A stretch of 64,000 bases of DNA from Arthrobacter sp. NEB 688 (GTDB lineage Bacteria > Actinomycetota > Actinomycetes > Actinomycetales > Dermatophilaceae). Below, one piece after another: positions 32,984-43,433 of the stretch (position 1 is its first letter; the number at the start of each line of letters is the position of its first letter). The position numbers were made by a program, and so were the translations under genes. The notes beneath the pieces were generated by a model. The model had not been told where the DNA came from. It saw nothing but the letters and a program-made list of their open reading frames with translations, and did no database searches. The DNA lies in the NCBI RefSeq assembly GCF_013201035.1, contig NZ_CP053707.1, forward strand, positions 3,224,001 through 3,288,000, given 5' to 3'.

Positions 32984-34756
32984 TCAGAGCGCCCAGGCGC
33001 CGGTGAACGCCTGCACGGCAGCGGGATCCCGCCGGGGCGGGTCGACCTCCGCCACCCGGTACATCCGCCCCTCGATGACGTCCCACGCCAGCACCCGGCG
33101 GACCCGGCCCTCCGGCCCGGTCGAGCGCGACTCCAGGAGGACGGTGTCGCGCGGGCCCCACCCGAGCGGCCGGTAGGCGAACAGGGGTGCGTCGTTGGGG
33201 GCGGCGAGGATGCGCGGCTGCGGGCGGGTGTCGGACTGGGCCGCGATGAGCCCCTGCATCCGGCCGAGGGTGGCGTTGGAGGCGCCGAAGAACGTTGCGC
33301 GGCAGGCCCATCCCTCGATGTTGGAGATGGCCTCGCCGTAGGTGTCGACCTCCGGGCCGTCGAGCGAGCGCAGCGAGAGCAGCCGCCCGGCCCCCGAGAA
33401 CGTGCGGATCATCGGCCGGCCGCCCGAGACCCCGATGTCGGCCCAGCCGGGCACGACCTCGCCCCCGGCGCGCACGACCGTGCTCCGGCGGGTGTCGACG
33501 AGCCACCGGCCGGTGCTGCTCGTCGCGACGACGGTGTGCCCGTCCGGGGCCCAGCCGGCGGTCACGAGGTTCTCGTCGCGCACCGGGAAGCGGAAGGTCC
33601 GGGCGCTGCGGACCTCGAGGACGACGACCGCCCCCGGTTGCGGGAAGACGAGGCGGTGGCGGTCGGTGTCGATCGTGCGCGGGCCGAGCGGGACCCCCGC
33701 GGCGCCCGCGGTGTCGGCCGTCGGGCGCAGCGGGGCCATCGGGACGAGCAGGCTCGACGGGGTCTGCCGGGGCAGGAAGAGGGCCGGCTGGTAGCGGCCG
33801 TCCTCGACCTGGACGAGGAAGGCGGCGCGGACCGACGCCGAGGACCCGGCGGCCGACAGCAGCTCGAGCGGCCGGTCGGTGCCCGGGCCGAGCCGCTGCG
33901 GCAGGGCGAGCTCCGGGGCGTCCGGGTAGAGCGGGAGCCGGCTCTCGTCGACGGGGGCGAGGAACACCCCGATGCCCGCGACGTCGACCCGGGTGAGCCG
34001 GCCGTCGCCCTCGCTCGTCGTCGGACGGGGCCTCGGAGCCGGGGCCTCGGGGTCGCCGCCGAGCGCGAAGGCGCCGGCGACCCCCGCGACGAGGGCCGCT
34101 CCCCCGAGCAGCGCGCCCCGGCGCCGGACGCGGCGGCGCCGGTCGGCGGCCTCCCCGGCGGCCACGGCGACCGGCGGCTCGTCGACCTCGTCGGCGACGA
34201 GCGCGAGCAGGGCCCACGGGTGGGCGTCGTCGCCGCCGGCGCCCAGGGCCGCGCCCTCCAGCGCGTCCTGCGCGACGGCGAGGTCGGCGTGCACCTCGGT
34301 GAGGGGTCGGTCGAGGACGAGCGCGACGTCGCCGGGGTGGCGGTCCTCGAGCCAGGTGAGCACGGCGACCGACCGCTGCCGCGGTGTGAGACCGACCAGG
34401 GCCCGACGCACGGCGGCCCGCCGCACCTCGACGACGTCGGCGTCGGCGTCGGCATCGGCCGCGACGTCGGTGTCGTCGTCAGGGGTCGGCCCGGTGGCCG
34501 GACCGTGCTGCGGTCGGCGCTCCACGGCGGCCAGGGCCCGGCGGTGCAGCTCGTGGCGCAGGGCCGACTCGGGACCCTCCTCGCGCGCGGCGGCCCAGCC
34601 GAGCGCGACGGCGGTCAGGGCCTCGAGAGCCACGCGCTCGCCCGTGCGGGCATCCCCGCAGACGATCACGGCGGAGCGCACCGCGAGCCCCTCGTGGGCG
34701 GAGGCGAACTCCGCGAACCCGGCCCGCGCCGCCCGCCCGGCCTCCTCGCCCGACAT
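32984..34756 (-). CDS. Sigma-region-4-like membrane protein with beta-propeller-like exterior, 590 aa
   Basis: Residues 1-80 are helical. Residues about 110-168 (VRRALVGLTPRQRSVAVLTW, then EVHADLAVAQDAL) look like a degenerate sigma-70 region 4 of SigE type. A basic stretch and one membrane helix follow (GALLGGAALVAGVAGAFALG, about 210-230). The remaining 350 residues are strand-rich repeats, as in propeller-type sensors (VTAGWAPDGHTVVATSSTGR). No region 2 is present, so it is not a working sigma factor by itself. It is divergent from the TPR gene (49 bp). The start at ATG 34756 is supported by an upstream AGGAGG. Confidence 0.7.
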   Translation of the reverse strand: MSGEEAGRAARAGFAEFASAHEGLAVRSAVIVCGDARTGERVALEALTAVALGWAAAREEGPESALRHELHRRALAAVERRPQHGPATGPTPDDDTDVAADADADADVVEVRRAAVRRALVGLTPRQRSVAVLTWLEDRHPGDVALVLDRPLTEVHADLAVAQDALEGAALGAGGDDAHPWALLALVADEVDEPPVAVAAGEAADRRRRVRRRGALLGGAALVAGVAGAFALGGDPEAPAPRPRPTTSEGDGRLTRVDVAGIGVFLAPVDESRLPLYPDAPELALPQRLGPGTDRPLELLSAAGSSASVRAAFLVQVEDGRYQPALFLPRQTPSSLLVPMAPLRPTADTAGAAGVPLGPRTIDTDRHRLVFPQPGAVVVLEVRSARTFRFPVRDENLVTAGWAPDGHTVVATSSTGRWLVDTRRSTVVRAGGEVVPGWADIGVSGGRPMIRTFSGAGRLLSLRSLDGPEVDTYGEAISNIEGWACRATFFGASNATLGRMQGLIAAQSDTRPQPRILAAPNDAPLFAYRPLGWGPRDTVLLESRSTGPEGRVRRVLAWDVIEGRMYRVAEVDPPRRDPAAVQAFTGAWAL

Positions 34757-34805
34757 CCGCCACCTCCTGGCGACATCGTCGCACCGATCTGGTTGCATCG
34801 AGCCC

Positions 34806-37052
34806 ATGGCGCAGGCATCGCAGGTCCGGCCCGGCACCGACCGCGAGGAGGTCGACCGGGCGAGGTCGCTGGCCCTCGGGGCCGAGGCGGCGGCCCGCTC
34901 GGGTGACCCCGAGACGGCCGTCGCGGCGTGGCGCGAGGCGTGGCCGGTGCTCGCCGCCGCGCCGGACGACGGCGTCGGTCTCGCCGCCTGCCTGCGCACC
35001 GTCGTGCTGCTGGGCAACACCGACCGCGCCCTCGACCTGCTCCTGCCGCGCGTCGACCGCGTCGAGGCCCTCGGCGACCCCGCCGAGCGGCGCTGGCTCG
35101 CCGCGTCCGCGGCCTGGACGCTCGCCCACGGCATCCGCCTCGGGATGGTCCCCGCCCGCGTCGCGCACGACGAGGTCGACGCGGCCCGCGCCCGGCTCGA
35201 GGACCTCGCGCAGGCGCTGTGCGTCGACGACGCGGACCGCCGGGCCCTCGCGGCCGCGCACGACGACCGGGCGGTCGTCGGCGGCCCGACCCTGCCGCCC
35301 ACCCGGCTGCCGCGACCTCCGGGCGGCGAGGGCGGGCTGCGCGCCCCGGGCAGCGGCGACGAGGTCGTCGCCATCGCCGCGCGCGCCCGCGCCTGGCGAC
35401 GCACCCTCGACCCCGCCCTCGAGCGGCTCCTGCACGGATGGCTCGAGACCCGCGAGCAGGCGCTGCCGCTGCTGACCCGGCCGGAGCACTGGGCGGCCGC
35501 CTCCCTGCTCGACCGCAGCTCGGTGCACCTCCTGCGCGACCCGGTGCGCGAGCGCCTGCGGCTCGACGAGGCCGTGGCCACCGCCGAGCGCGGCGGCGAC
35601 GACGAGGGCGCCGCCCACGCCCGCGGCGAGCTGGCCGTGCTCGACGCCCGCGAGGCCGCGTCCGCCGGCGCCGGGTCCCCGGAGGCGGCGCGCGCCCGTC
35701 GTCGCGCCCTCGAGGCCGTCGAGGAGCTCGAGGCCCACGGCCGGGCCGAGGCGGCCGCGGCGAGCCGGCGCTGGTACGCGCTCTCGGTCCGCCCGGACGA
35801 CGCCGCCGACCAGCTGCTGCGGTCCGCCGAGGCCTACGAGCGCCTCGGGCAGCCCGCCCGGCAGGCCCTCTGCCTGCTCGACGCCGCCCCGCCGACCTTC
35901 GCCCGGGACACCCTCGCCGGGCACCGTCTCCTCGACACCGCGGAGCGCCTGGCGGCGGGCCACCCGGTGCTCGTCGCCCAGGTCCTCGACCTGCGGGCCC
36001 GCGTCGCCCGGGCCGCCGGCGACCTCGCCGCCGCCGACCGCCTCTACGCCCGGGCGGCCGCCGCCCCGGGGGTGCCGGACGGCGCCCGCACCGCGGTGCT
36101 CTTCGCCTGGTGCGACCTGCTCGTCGACCGCGCCGACTGGGAGGGGCTCGAGACCCGCGCCGCGGACGCCCTCGCGCTCGCCGTCCGCCTGCGCGACCCG
36201 CTCTCGCTGGCCGTCGCCCAGCGCCACCTCGGTCTCGCGTGGGTCGAGCAGGGGCGCCCCGCCGAGGCCGCCGAGCTGCTCGCCGCGGCGCTGCCCGTCG
36301 TCCGCCGCGACGCCCCCGAGCTCGTCGGCCCCACCGCGTGGGCGCTCGGCAACGCCTCGCTCGCCCTCGGGGCGTGGGAGCCCGCCCGGGGCGCCTTCGT
36401 CGTCGCGGGCGACGCCTTCGAGGAGGCCGGCCGCCTGGAGGAGTCCAGCCACGCCCGCTACCGCGCCGGCACCGCCGCCTGGGACGGCGGGCACCTCGAC
36501 GTCGCCGCCACCGACCTCGACGCCGCCGTCGCCCTGGCCCGCCGCAGCCAGACCCTCCCGGTGCTCCTCGAGGCGCTGCGCTCACGGGCCTCCGTGCGGG
36601 CCGAGTCCGGTGACGTCGACGGCGGGCTGGCCGCGCTCGACGCCGTGCTCGGCGACGTCGCGACCCTGGCCGCCCGGCTGCCCGAGGAGCGGCACGGCGA
36701 GGAGCCCTTCGACGCCGAGGTCCTCGAGCCGGACGTCCTGCGCGAGGGCGCGCACGTCCTCGCCGGCGCGGGCCGCTTCGACGAGGCGCTGGCCCGGCTC
36801 GGGCGCGCCGAGGCGCTCGTCGGCGGCGACTTCGCGCTCGTCCTGCGCGCCGAGCGAGGGGTCCTGCTCGCCGAGGCGGGGCGGCTCGACGAGGCCGAGG
36901 TCGTCCTGCGCGAGGCGCTCGACGTCCTCGGCGGGGCCGGGCTGCGGGAGGAGCAGGTCGAGGTCGCCGCGGCGCTCGCCCGCGCCCTCGACCGCGCCGG
37001 GCGGGTCGACGAGGCCGAGGCCGTCTGGGCCACCTGGGGCGACGACGACTGA
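34806..37052 (+). CDS. TPR-repeat protein, 748 aa
   Basis: An all-helical solenoid of Ala/Glu/Arg-rich helix pairs, for example PETAVAAWREAWPVLAAAPD, GDLAAADRLYARAAAAPGV and AGRLDEAEVVLREALDVLGG, typical of tetratricopeptide repeats. No signal peptide, membrane helix or enzyme domain is seen. Large actinobacterial proteins of this type are cytoplasmic scaffolds of unknown role. The start is ATG 34806 (MAQASQVRPGTD). It shares a 49-bp promoter gap with the sigma-like membrane protein, so the two may function together. Confidence 0.8.
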   Translation: MAQASQVRPGTDREEVDRARSLALGAEAAARSGDPETAVAAWREAWPVLAAAPDDGVGLAACLRTVVLLGNTDRALDLLLPRVDRVEALGDPAERRWLAASAAWTLAHGIRLGMVPARVAHDEVDAARARLEDLAQALCVDDADRRALAAAHDDRAVVGGPTLPPTRLPRPPGGEGGLRAPGSGDEVVAIAARARAWRRTLDPALERLLHGWLETREQALPLLTRPEHWAAASLLDRSSVHLLRDPVRERLRLDEAVATAERGGDDEGAAHARGELAVLDAREAASAGAGSPEAARARRRALEAVEELEAHGRAEAAAASRRWYALSVRPDDAADQLLRSAEAYERLGQPARQALCLLDAAPPTFARDTLAGHRLLDTAERLAAGHPVLVAQVLDLRARVARAAGDLAAADRLYARAAAAPGVPDGARTAVLFAWCDLLVDRADWEGLETRAADALALAVRLRDPLSLAVAQRHLGLAWVEQGRPAEAAELLAAALPVVRRDAPELVGPTAWALGNASLALGAWEPARGAFVVAGDAFEEAGRLEESSHARYRAGTAAWDGGHLDVAATDLDAAVALARRSQTLPVLLEALRSRASVRAESGDVDGGLAALDAVLGDVATLAARLPEERHGEEPFDAEVLEPDVLREGAHVLAGAGRFDEALARLGRAEALVGGDFALVLRAERGVLLAEAGRLDEAEVVLREALDVLGGAGLREEQVEVAAALARALDRAGRVDEAEAVWATWGDDD

Positions 37053-37080
37053 CGGCGCCCGTCCGTCCCCGCCCTCACCC

Positions 37081-37130
37081 CGAACGTGTGTGCAGAAGCT
37101 CGGCATGTCGACGTTCTTCACACACGTTCG
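37081..37130. terminator. Perfect 12-bp inverted repeat between convergent genes
   Basis: CGAACGTGTGTG (37081-37092) and CACACACGTTCG (37119-37130), with inner AGAA/TTCT pairing. It lies between the TPR gene and the CBS/CorC gene, so a bidirectional terminator is the simplest reading. The low-GC arms are unlike the GC-rich terminators elsewhere in the window. Confidence 0.55.
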
Positions 37131-37145
37131 CGGGAGGACGAGGGG

Positions 37146-38417
37146 TCAGACGGGGCGGAGGAGGCGGACCCGGCCGATGCGGTGGCCGTCGACCTCGAGC
37201 ACCTCGATGACCCTGTCCTGCACCGGGACCCGGTCACCGGCCACGGCGACCCGCCCGAGCTGCGCCAGCACGAACCCGCCGACCGTCTCGTAGGCCCCGG
37301 TGTCCGGCAGCTCGAGCCCGGTCCGCTCCGCGAAGTCCTCGAGCGTCGAGCGGGCGTCGAGCACCTCGCCGTCCGGGTCGACGGCCTCGCGCGGCACGAC
37401 GTCGCGCTCGTCCCAGATCTCGCCGACGAGCTCCTCGACGAGGTCCTCCAGCGTGACGATGCCGTCGGTGCCGCCGTACTCGTCGACGACGACGGCGATG
37501 TGCGCCCGCTCGTGGCGCAGCGTCGTCAGCGACGGCAGCAGCCGGTTGGTGCCGGGCAGCGCGACGATCGGCCGCGTCACGTCCCGCACCGTGCGGGCGT
37601 CGCCGCCGGCCGCCTCGTGCAGGTCGCGGACGTGGACGAACCCGAGGACGTCGTCGAAGTCGGTGCCGATGACCGGGTAGCGCGAGTGCGGCCGGCCGGC
37701 GACCGCGGCGACCGCCGCCGGCAGCTCGAGGTCGGCGTCGAGGAAGGCGACCTCGTGCCGCGGCGTCATCACCTCGGTCATCGAGTGCTGCGCGGCACTG
37801 AACACCTCGCCGAGCACGGCGCGGCGGTCGGCCGGGATGGCGTCGGTCGAGGTGACGAGGTGCTGCAGCTCCTCCTCCGAGATCTCCTCGCCCGAGGCCT
37901 TGGGGTCCAGCCCGAGCAGCCGCACGACCGCGTCCGTCGAGACCGACAGCAGGCGGATGACCGGCCGCATCACCGCGGCGAACCGGTCGACCCCGGGGGC
38001 GACGAGCAGGGCCACGGCGGTCGAGCGCTGCAGGGCGATCCGCTTGGGCACGAGCTCGCCGAGCACGAGCGAGACGTAGGCGATGGCGACGGTCAGCGCG
38101 ATGAGCGAGACCGTCGCGGCAGCGCCCTCGGGCAGCCCCCATCCCACGAGCACCGGTGTCAGGTACGGCGAGATCGTGGAGGCGCCGAACGCCGCCGACA
38201 GGAAGCCGGCGAAGGTGACGCCGATCTGCACGGCGGCGAGGAAGCGGTTGGGGTTGCGGGCGACGCTGGCGACCTTCGCGCCGCGACGGCCCTGCCGCTC
38301 CAGCTGGACGAGCTGGCTCTCGCGCAACGAGACGAGCGCCAGCTCGGTGCCGGAGAACACGCCTCCGACCAGGACGAACACGACGACGAGCGCGATGTCG
38401 CCCAGGACGGGAGGCAC
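37146..38417 (-). CDS. CNNM/CBS/CorC_HlyC family membrane protein, 423 aa
   Basis: An N-terminal CNNM transmembrane domain ([20 protein letters not shown] to about residue 190) is followed by a CBS pair ([58 protein letters not shown]) and a C-terminal CorC/HlyC transporter-associated domain ([20 protein letters not shown]). Family members are linked to Mg2+/Co2+ efflux or homeostasis; the old name hemolysin is misleading. A paralogue is encoded at 60523-61815. It lies 26 bp downstream of glyS in the same direction. Confidence 0.92.
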   Translation of the reverse strand: MPPVLGDIALVVVFVLVGGVFSGTELALVSLRESQLVQLERQGRRGAKVASVARNPNRFLAAVQIGVTFAGFLSAAFGASTISPYLTPVLVGWGLPEGAAATVSLIALTVAIAYVSLVLGELVPKRIALQRSTAVALLVAPGVDRFAAVMRPVIRLLSVSTDAVVRLLGLDPKASGEEISEEELQHLVTSTDAIPADRRAVLGEVFSAAQHSMTEVMTPRHEVAFLDADLELPAAVAAVAGRPHSRYPVIGTDFDDVLGFVHVRDLHEAAGGDARTVRDVTRPIVALPGTNRLLPSLTTLRHERAHIAVVVDEYGGTDGIVTLEDLVEELVGEIWDERDVVPREAVDPDGEVLDARSTLEDFAERTGLELPDTGAYETVGGFVLAQLGRVAVAGDRVPVQDRVIEVLEVDGHRIGRVRLLRPV

Positions 38418-38443
38418 GGTCGGTCAGTCCGCAGGGGCCGGCG

Positions 38444-39838
<1,395 letters not shown>

Positions 39839-39908
39839 GGCGCAAGGCTATACAGGGGCGGCGGGGCGCTCCGAACCGGTTTGCCCCCGGCCCGTAGGCT
39901 GACCCACC

Positions 39909-40193
39909 GTGTCGACCCTCCGCGAGTCCTTCGAGCGGGCGAGCCTGCCCGCGCTGCGCCGGCTGGACGCCCTGCCCCGGGCGCTCCCGTTCCTCCTCGT
40001 GCTCGTGCTCGTCGTCGCCGGCGTCCTCCTGCCGTCGCCGGGCTGGCTGCTCATCGGCGTCGTCGTCCTGCTGCTGGCCTGGATCCTCGCCCTCGCCTGG
40101 CCGCGGCTGTCGACCGCCGAGCGGCTCATGCGCCTGTCCGTCGTCGCGATCATGGTCGCGATCCTCCTGACCCAGGCCTTCCCCCGCTCCTGA
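39909..40193 (+). CDS. Small membrane protein (DUF6703-like), 94 aa
   Basis: The N-terminus is amphipathic; three hydrophobic stretches follow (ALPFLLVLVLVVAGVLLP, GWLLIGVVVLLLAWILALAW, LSVVAIMVAILLTQAF). The protein is found between glyS and zinc-uptake genes in many relatives and has no known activity. GTG 39909 is the only reasonable start. It is divergent from glyS, with a 70-bp intergenic region. Confidence 0.8.
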   Translation: MSTLRESFERASLPALRRLDALPRALPFLLVLVLVVAGVLLPSPGWLLIGVVVLLLAWILALAWPRLSTAERLMRLSVVAIMVAILLTQAFPRS

Positions 40194-40215
40194 CGCCACC
40201 GCCGCCGGCGGCGAT

Positions 40216-40253
40216 TTGACAACCGTTCTCATCCCGAATGAGAATCGTTGTCA
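40216..40253 (+). promoter_or_regulatory. Zur box overlapping a leaderless znuA promoter
   Basis: TGACAACCGTTCTCAT (40217-40232) and ATGAGAATCGTTGTCA (40238-40253) form a near-perfect dyad (two mismatches) of the Fur/Zur type. TTGACA at 40216 is the -35 box and GAGAAT at 40240 a plausible -10. The right arm ends on the A of the znuA start codon, so zinc-loaded Zur would cover both promoter and start. Confidence 0.8.
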
Positions 40254-41200
40254 TGAAGCGCGCTCTCGCCACCCTCGCCGCCGCCCCACTCCTCGTGCTC
40301 GCCGGATGCGGGAGCAGTGACTCCGGCACGGGCGGCGGTGACGCCGCGCTCGAGGTGTCGGCGGCCTTCTACCCCCTGCAGTGGGTCTCGCAGCAGGTCG
40401 GGGGCGACCTCGTCGACGTCCGCTCGCTCACCAAGCCGGGCGCCGAGCCGCACGACCTCGAGCTGACCCCGAAGGACGTCGGGGAGCTCGCACAGTCCGA
40501 CGTCGTCCTCTACCTGAAGGGCTTCCAGCCGGCCGTCGACGACGCCGTCGCGAGCCAGGCGAAGGACGCCGGCTTCGAGGTCTCGGTGGACGCCGACCTC
40601 AGCCTCACCGCGAGCGAGGAGGGCCACGACCACGCGGGCGAGAGCGCCGACGAGCACGCCGACCACGCGCACGAGGGCAGCCAGGACCCGCACTTCTGGC
40701 TCGACCCGGTGCGCTTCGAGAAGGTCGCCACGGCCGTCGGCGAACGCTTCGCCACGGCCGACCCCGAGCACGCCGCCACCTACCGCGCCAACGCCGTCAA
40801 GGTCGTCGAGCAGCTGAAGACCCTCGACGGCGAGTTCCGCACCGGCCTCGCGCAGTGCGCGAGCAAGGAGCTCGTCACCGGGCACGCCGCCTTCGCCTAC
40901 CTCGCCCAGCGCTACGGCCTCTCGCAGGAGGGCATCGCGGGCATCTCGCCCGACGCCGAGCCGGACGCCGCGACCCTGCGCGACCTCGCCGCGCACATCG
41001 AGGAGCACGGCGTGAAGACCGTCTACAGCGAGACCCTCGTCTCCCCCGCCCTCGCCGACACCCTCGCCCGCGAGACCGGCGCCACGGTGCAGGTCCTCGA
41101 CCCCCTCGAGGGGATCACGGACGCCTCGAAGGGCACGGACTACCTTGAGGTGATGCGCAGCAACCTCGCGACCCTCGAGAAGGGCCAGCAGTGCCGGTGA
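40253..41200 (+). CDS. znuA: Zinc ABC transporter substrate-binding lipoprotein, 315 aa
   Basis: MKRALATLAAAPLLVLAGCG is a lipoprotein signal with Cys at the lipobox, which supports ATG 40253 over the in-frame ATG 40238 lying inside the Zur box. Zinc ligands: His in GAEPHDLELTPKDV, a His/Asp-rich loop (HDHAGESADEHADHAHE), His in QDPHFWLDPVRF, and a later His in VTGHAAFAYLAQRY. It captures Zn2+ outside the membrane and hands it to ZnuB. It overlaps znuC by 10 bp. Confidence 0.95.
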   Translation: MKRALATLAAAPLLVLAGCGSSDSGTGGGDAALEVSAAFYPLQWVSQQVGGDLVDVRSLTKPGAEPHDLELTPKDVGELAQSDVVLYLKGFQPAVDDAVASQAKDAGFEVSVDADLSLTASEEGHDHAGESADEHADHAHEGSQDPHFWLDPVRFEKVATAVGERFATADPEHAATYRANAVKVVEQLKTLDGEFRTGLAQCASKELVTGHAAFAYLAQRYGLSQEGIAGISPDAEPDAATLRDLAAHIEEHGVKTVYSETLVSPALADTLARETGATVQVLDPLEGITDASKGTDYLEVMRSNLATLEKGQQCR

Positions 41201-41997
41201 GCGACGCCCCCCTCATCGACCTGCGGTCGGCGGCCTTCGGGTACGCCGACCGCACGGTCGTCTCCGGCGTCGACCTCGCCGTCCACCCGGGCGAGGTCGT
41301 CGCGCTGCTCGGGCCCAACGGCTCGGGCAAGTCGACCCTCGTCCGCGGTCTGCTCGGGCTGACCGAGCACCAGGGCGGCGAGGTCCGCCTGCTCGGGGTG
41401 CCGCGCGAGCAGCTGCACGACCACACGCGCATCGGCTACGTGCCGCAGCGCCACTCGCTGTCGGCCACCGTGCGCGCCACCGTCGCCGAGATCGTCGCCG
41501 TCGGGCGGCTGCCGCACCGCCCGTGGTGGAAGCCGGCCGGGCGCACCGACCGCGAGGTCGTCGCCGCCTCGATCGCCGCCGTCGGCCTCGCCGACCGCGC
41601 CGACGAGGAGGTCGCCTCGCTCTCCGGCGGGCAGCAGCGCCGGGTGCTCATCGCCCGGGCGCTCGCCGGCCGGCCGGACCTCCTCGTGATGGACGAGCCG
41701 ACCGCCGGGGTCGACCGCGCGAGCCAGGACGCCCTCGCCGACACCCTGCGCACCCTCGCCGCCGACGGCACCTCGATGCTCATCGTCACCCACGAGCTCG
41801 ACGCCCTGCGCGACGTCGTCACCCGCATCGTCTGCATGGACGACGGCCACCTCGACTTCGACGGCACGCCACCGGAGTACGCCGCCCACCTCGCGGCGCA
41901 CGCGCCCGGAGGCGACCACCACCACCACGACCACGCGCCGGTGCGACCCGCCCCGGTCGGCGGCCCGTTCGACGCGCCCCGGGAGGTGCACCCGTGA
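41191..41997 (+). CDS. znuC: Zinc ABC transporter ATP-binding protein, 268 aa
   Basis: Walker A is LLGPNGSGKSTLVRGLLGL, the Q-loop is IGYVPQRHSL, the signature is SLSGGQQRRVLIARAL, Walker B is LLVMDEPTAGVDRASQD and the H-loop is IVTHELDALRD. The C-terminal tail has a His cluster (GDHHHHDHAPV). It powers zinc import through ZnuB. The GTG 41191 start overlaps znuA, and its stop overlaps znuB by 4 bp. Confidence 0.95.
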   Translation: MPVSDAPLIDLRSAAFGYADRTVVSGVDLAVHPGEVVALLGPNGSGKSTLVRGLLGLTEHQGGEVRLLGVPREQLHDHTRIGYVPQRHSLSATVRATVAEIVAVGRLPHRPWWKPAGRTDREVVAASIAAVGLADRADEEVASLSGGQQRRVLIARALAGRPDLLVMDEPTAGVDRASQDALADTLRTLAADGTSMLIVTHELDALRDVVTRIVCMDDGHLDFDGTPPEYAAHLAAHAPGGDHHHHDHAPVRPAPVGGPFDAPREVHP

Positions 41998-43004
41998 GCG
42001 AGATGCTCGCCCTCGACTTCATGCGCCAGGCGTTCGTCGCCGCCCTGCTCGCCGGGATCGCGGCGCCGCTCGTCGGCACCTTCCTCGTCCAGCGCCGGAT
42101 GTCGCTCATCGGCGACGGGATGGGCCACGTCGCGCTCGCCGGTGTCGCCGTCGGCATCCTCACCGGCTCGCAGCCGGTGCTCACCGCCCTCGTCGCGGCC
42201 GTGCTCGCCGGCATCGCCATCGAGCTGATCCGCGCCAGCGGCCGCACGAGCGGCGACGTCGCCCTCGCGGTGATGTTCTACGGCGGCATCGCGCTCGGCG
42301 TCGTGCTCATCGCCCGATCGTCCGCGAGCAACCCCTCGAACCTCACCGCCTACCTCTTCGGGGCCATCCTCACGACGAGCGGCGGCGACCTCGTCCTGCT
42401 CGCCGCCCTCACGGTCGCCGTGCTCGTCGTGACGACCGTGCTGCGGCAGCGCTTCTTCGCGGTCGCCAACGACGAGGAGTACGCGCGCTCGGCCGGCCTG
42501 CCGGTGCTCGCCTACAACCTGGTGCTCGCGGTGCTCACGGCGCTGACGGTCGTCGTCTCGATGCGCATCGTCGGCCTCCTGCTCATCAGCGCGCTGATGA
42601 TCGTCCCCAACGCGACGGCCCAGCTGCTGGCCCGCAGCTTCGGGGCGAGCGTGCGCTGGGCGGTGCTCGTCGGCGTCGTGTCGAGCGTCGGCGGCGTCGC
42701 GGTGTCGTACGAGGCGGGCACCCCGTCCGGCGGCACCATCGTCCTCGTCGCCATCGGCCTCTTCCTCGCCGTCACCGTCGCCACGGCGCTGCTCGAGCGC
42801 GCCCGCCGGGCCGCGCACCGGCGCGCCGAGCGACACGACCACGAGCACGGGCCCCGCTGCGGGCACGACGCCGTCGAGCACGACGACCACGTCGACTACC
42901 TCCACGACGGGCACCGGCACGCCGTCCACGGGGGCCACTACGACGAGCACGGCCACCACCACGCACCCGAGCACGACCGGCCGCAGGAGGCAGGGACCCG
43001 ATGA
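41994..43004 (+). CDS. znuB: Zinc ABC transporter permease, 336 aa
   Basis: An ABC-3 type permease with about eight membrane helices, starting MLALDFMRQAFVAALLAGIA and including MSLIGDGMGHVALAGVAVGI, the family hallmark. A long C-terminal cytoplasmic tail (from about residue 270) contains more than fifteen His together with Asp/Glu and one Cys, for example HEHGPRCGHDAVEHDDH; a zinc-buffering or sensing role is likely. GTG 41994 overlaps the znuC stop. The stop overlaps zur by 4 bp. Confidence 0.95.
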   Translation: MSEMLALDFMRQAFVAALLAGIAAPLVGTFLVQRRMSLIGDGMGHVALAGVAVGILTGSQPVLTALVAAVLAGIAIELIRASGRTSGDVALAVMFYGGIALGVVLIARSSASNPSNLTAYLFGAILTTSGGDLVLLAALTVAVLVVTTVLRQRFFAVANDEEYARSAGLPVLAYNLVLAVLTALTVVVSMRIVGLLLISALMIVPNATAQLLARSFGASVRWAVLVGVVSSVGGVAVSYEAGTPSGGTIVLVAIGLFLAVTVATALLERARRAAHRRAERHDHEHGPRCGHDAVEHDDHVDYLHDGHRHAVHGGHYDEHGHHHAPEHDRPQEAGTR

Positions 43005-43411
43005 CCGAGCAGACGCAGGCCGCCCGCCGGCCCACCCGGCAGCGCGCGGCCATCGCCGAGGCCCTCACCGGCACCGTCGAGTTCCGCTCGGCGCAGGAGA
43101 TCCACTCCTCGATGGCCGGCGACGGCACCCGGGTCGGGCTGGCGACCGTCTACCGCAACCTCCAGGCGATGGCCGCCGACGGCGAGGTCGACGTCATCCG
43201 CACCGCCGACGGCGAGGCGGTCTACCGCTCGTGCGCGACCGACGACCACCACCACCACGTCGTGTGCCGCTCGTGCGGCCTGGCCGTCGAGGTCACCGGC
43301 GACGCCGTCGAGCGGTGGGCCGAGGCCGTCGCCGCCGAGCACGGCTTCACGCAGGTGCGCCACACCGTCGAGATCGACGGCCTCTGCGCGCAGTGCGCCG
43401 CCCGCCGCTGA
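43001..43411 (+). CDS. zur: Zinc uptake regulator Zur (Fur family), 136 aa
   Basis: A winged helix (RAAIAEALTGTVEFRSAQEI, GLATVYRNLQAMAADGEVDV) is followed by the Fur dimerisation domain with the regulatory metal site DDHHHHVVCRSCG and the structural Cys4 site completed by LCAQCAARR. With zinc it should repress the operon through the dyad at 40216-40253, and being the last gene of that operon it is autoregulated. It overlaps znuB by 4 bp. Confidence 0.95.
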   Translation: MTEQTQAARRPTRQRAAIAEALTGTVEFRSAQEIHSSMAGDGTRVGLATVYRNLQAMAADGEVDVIRTADGEAVYRSCATDDHHHHVVCRSCGLAVEVTGDAVERWAEAVAAEHGFTQVRHTVEIDGLCAQCAARR

Positions 43412-43433
43412 GCGGGATCGGGAGCGGGGTCGC

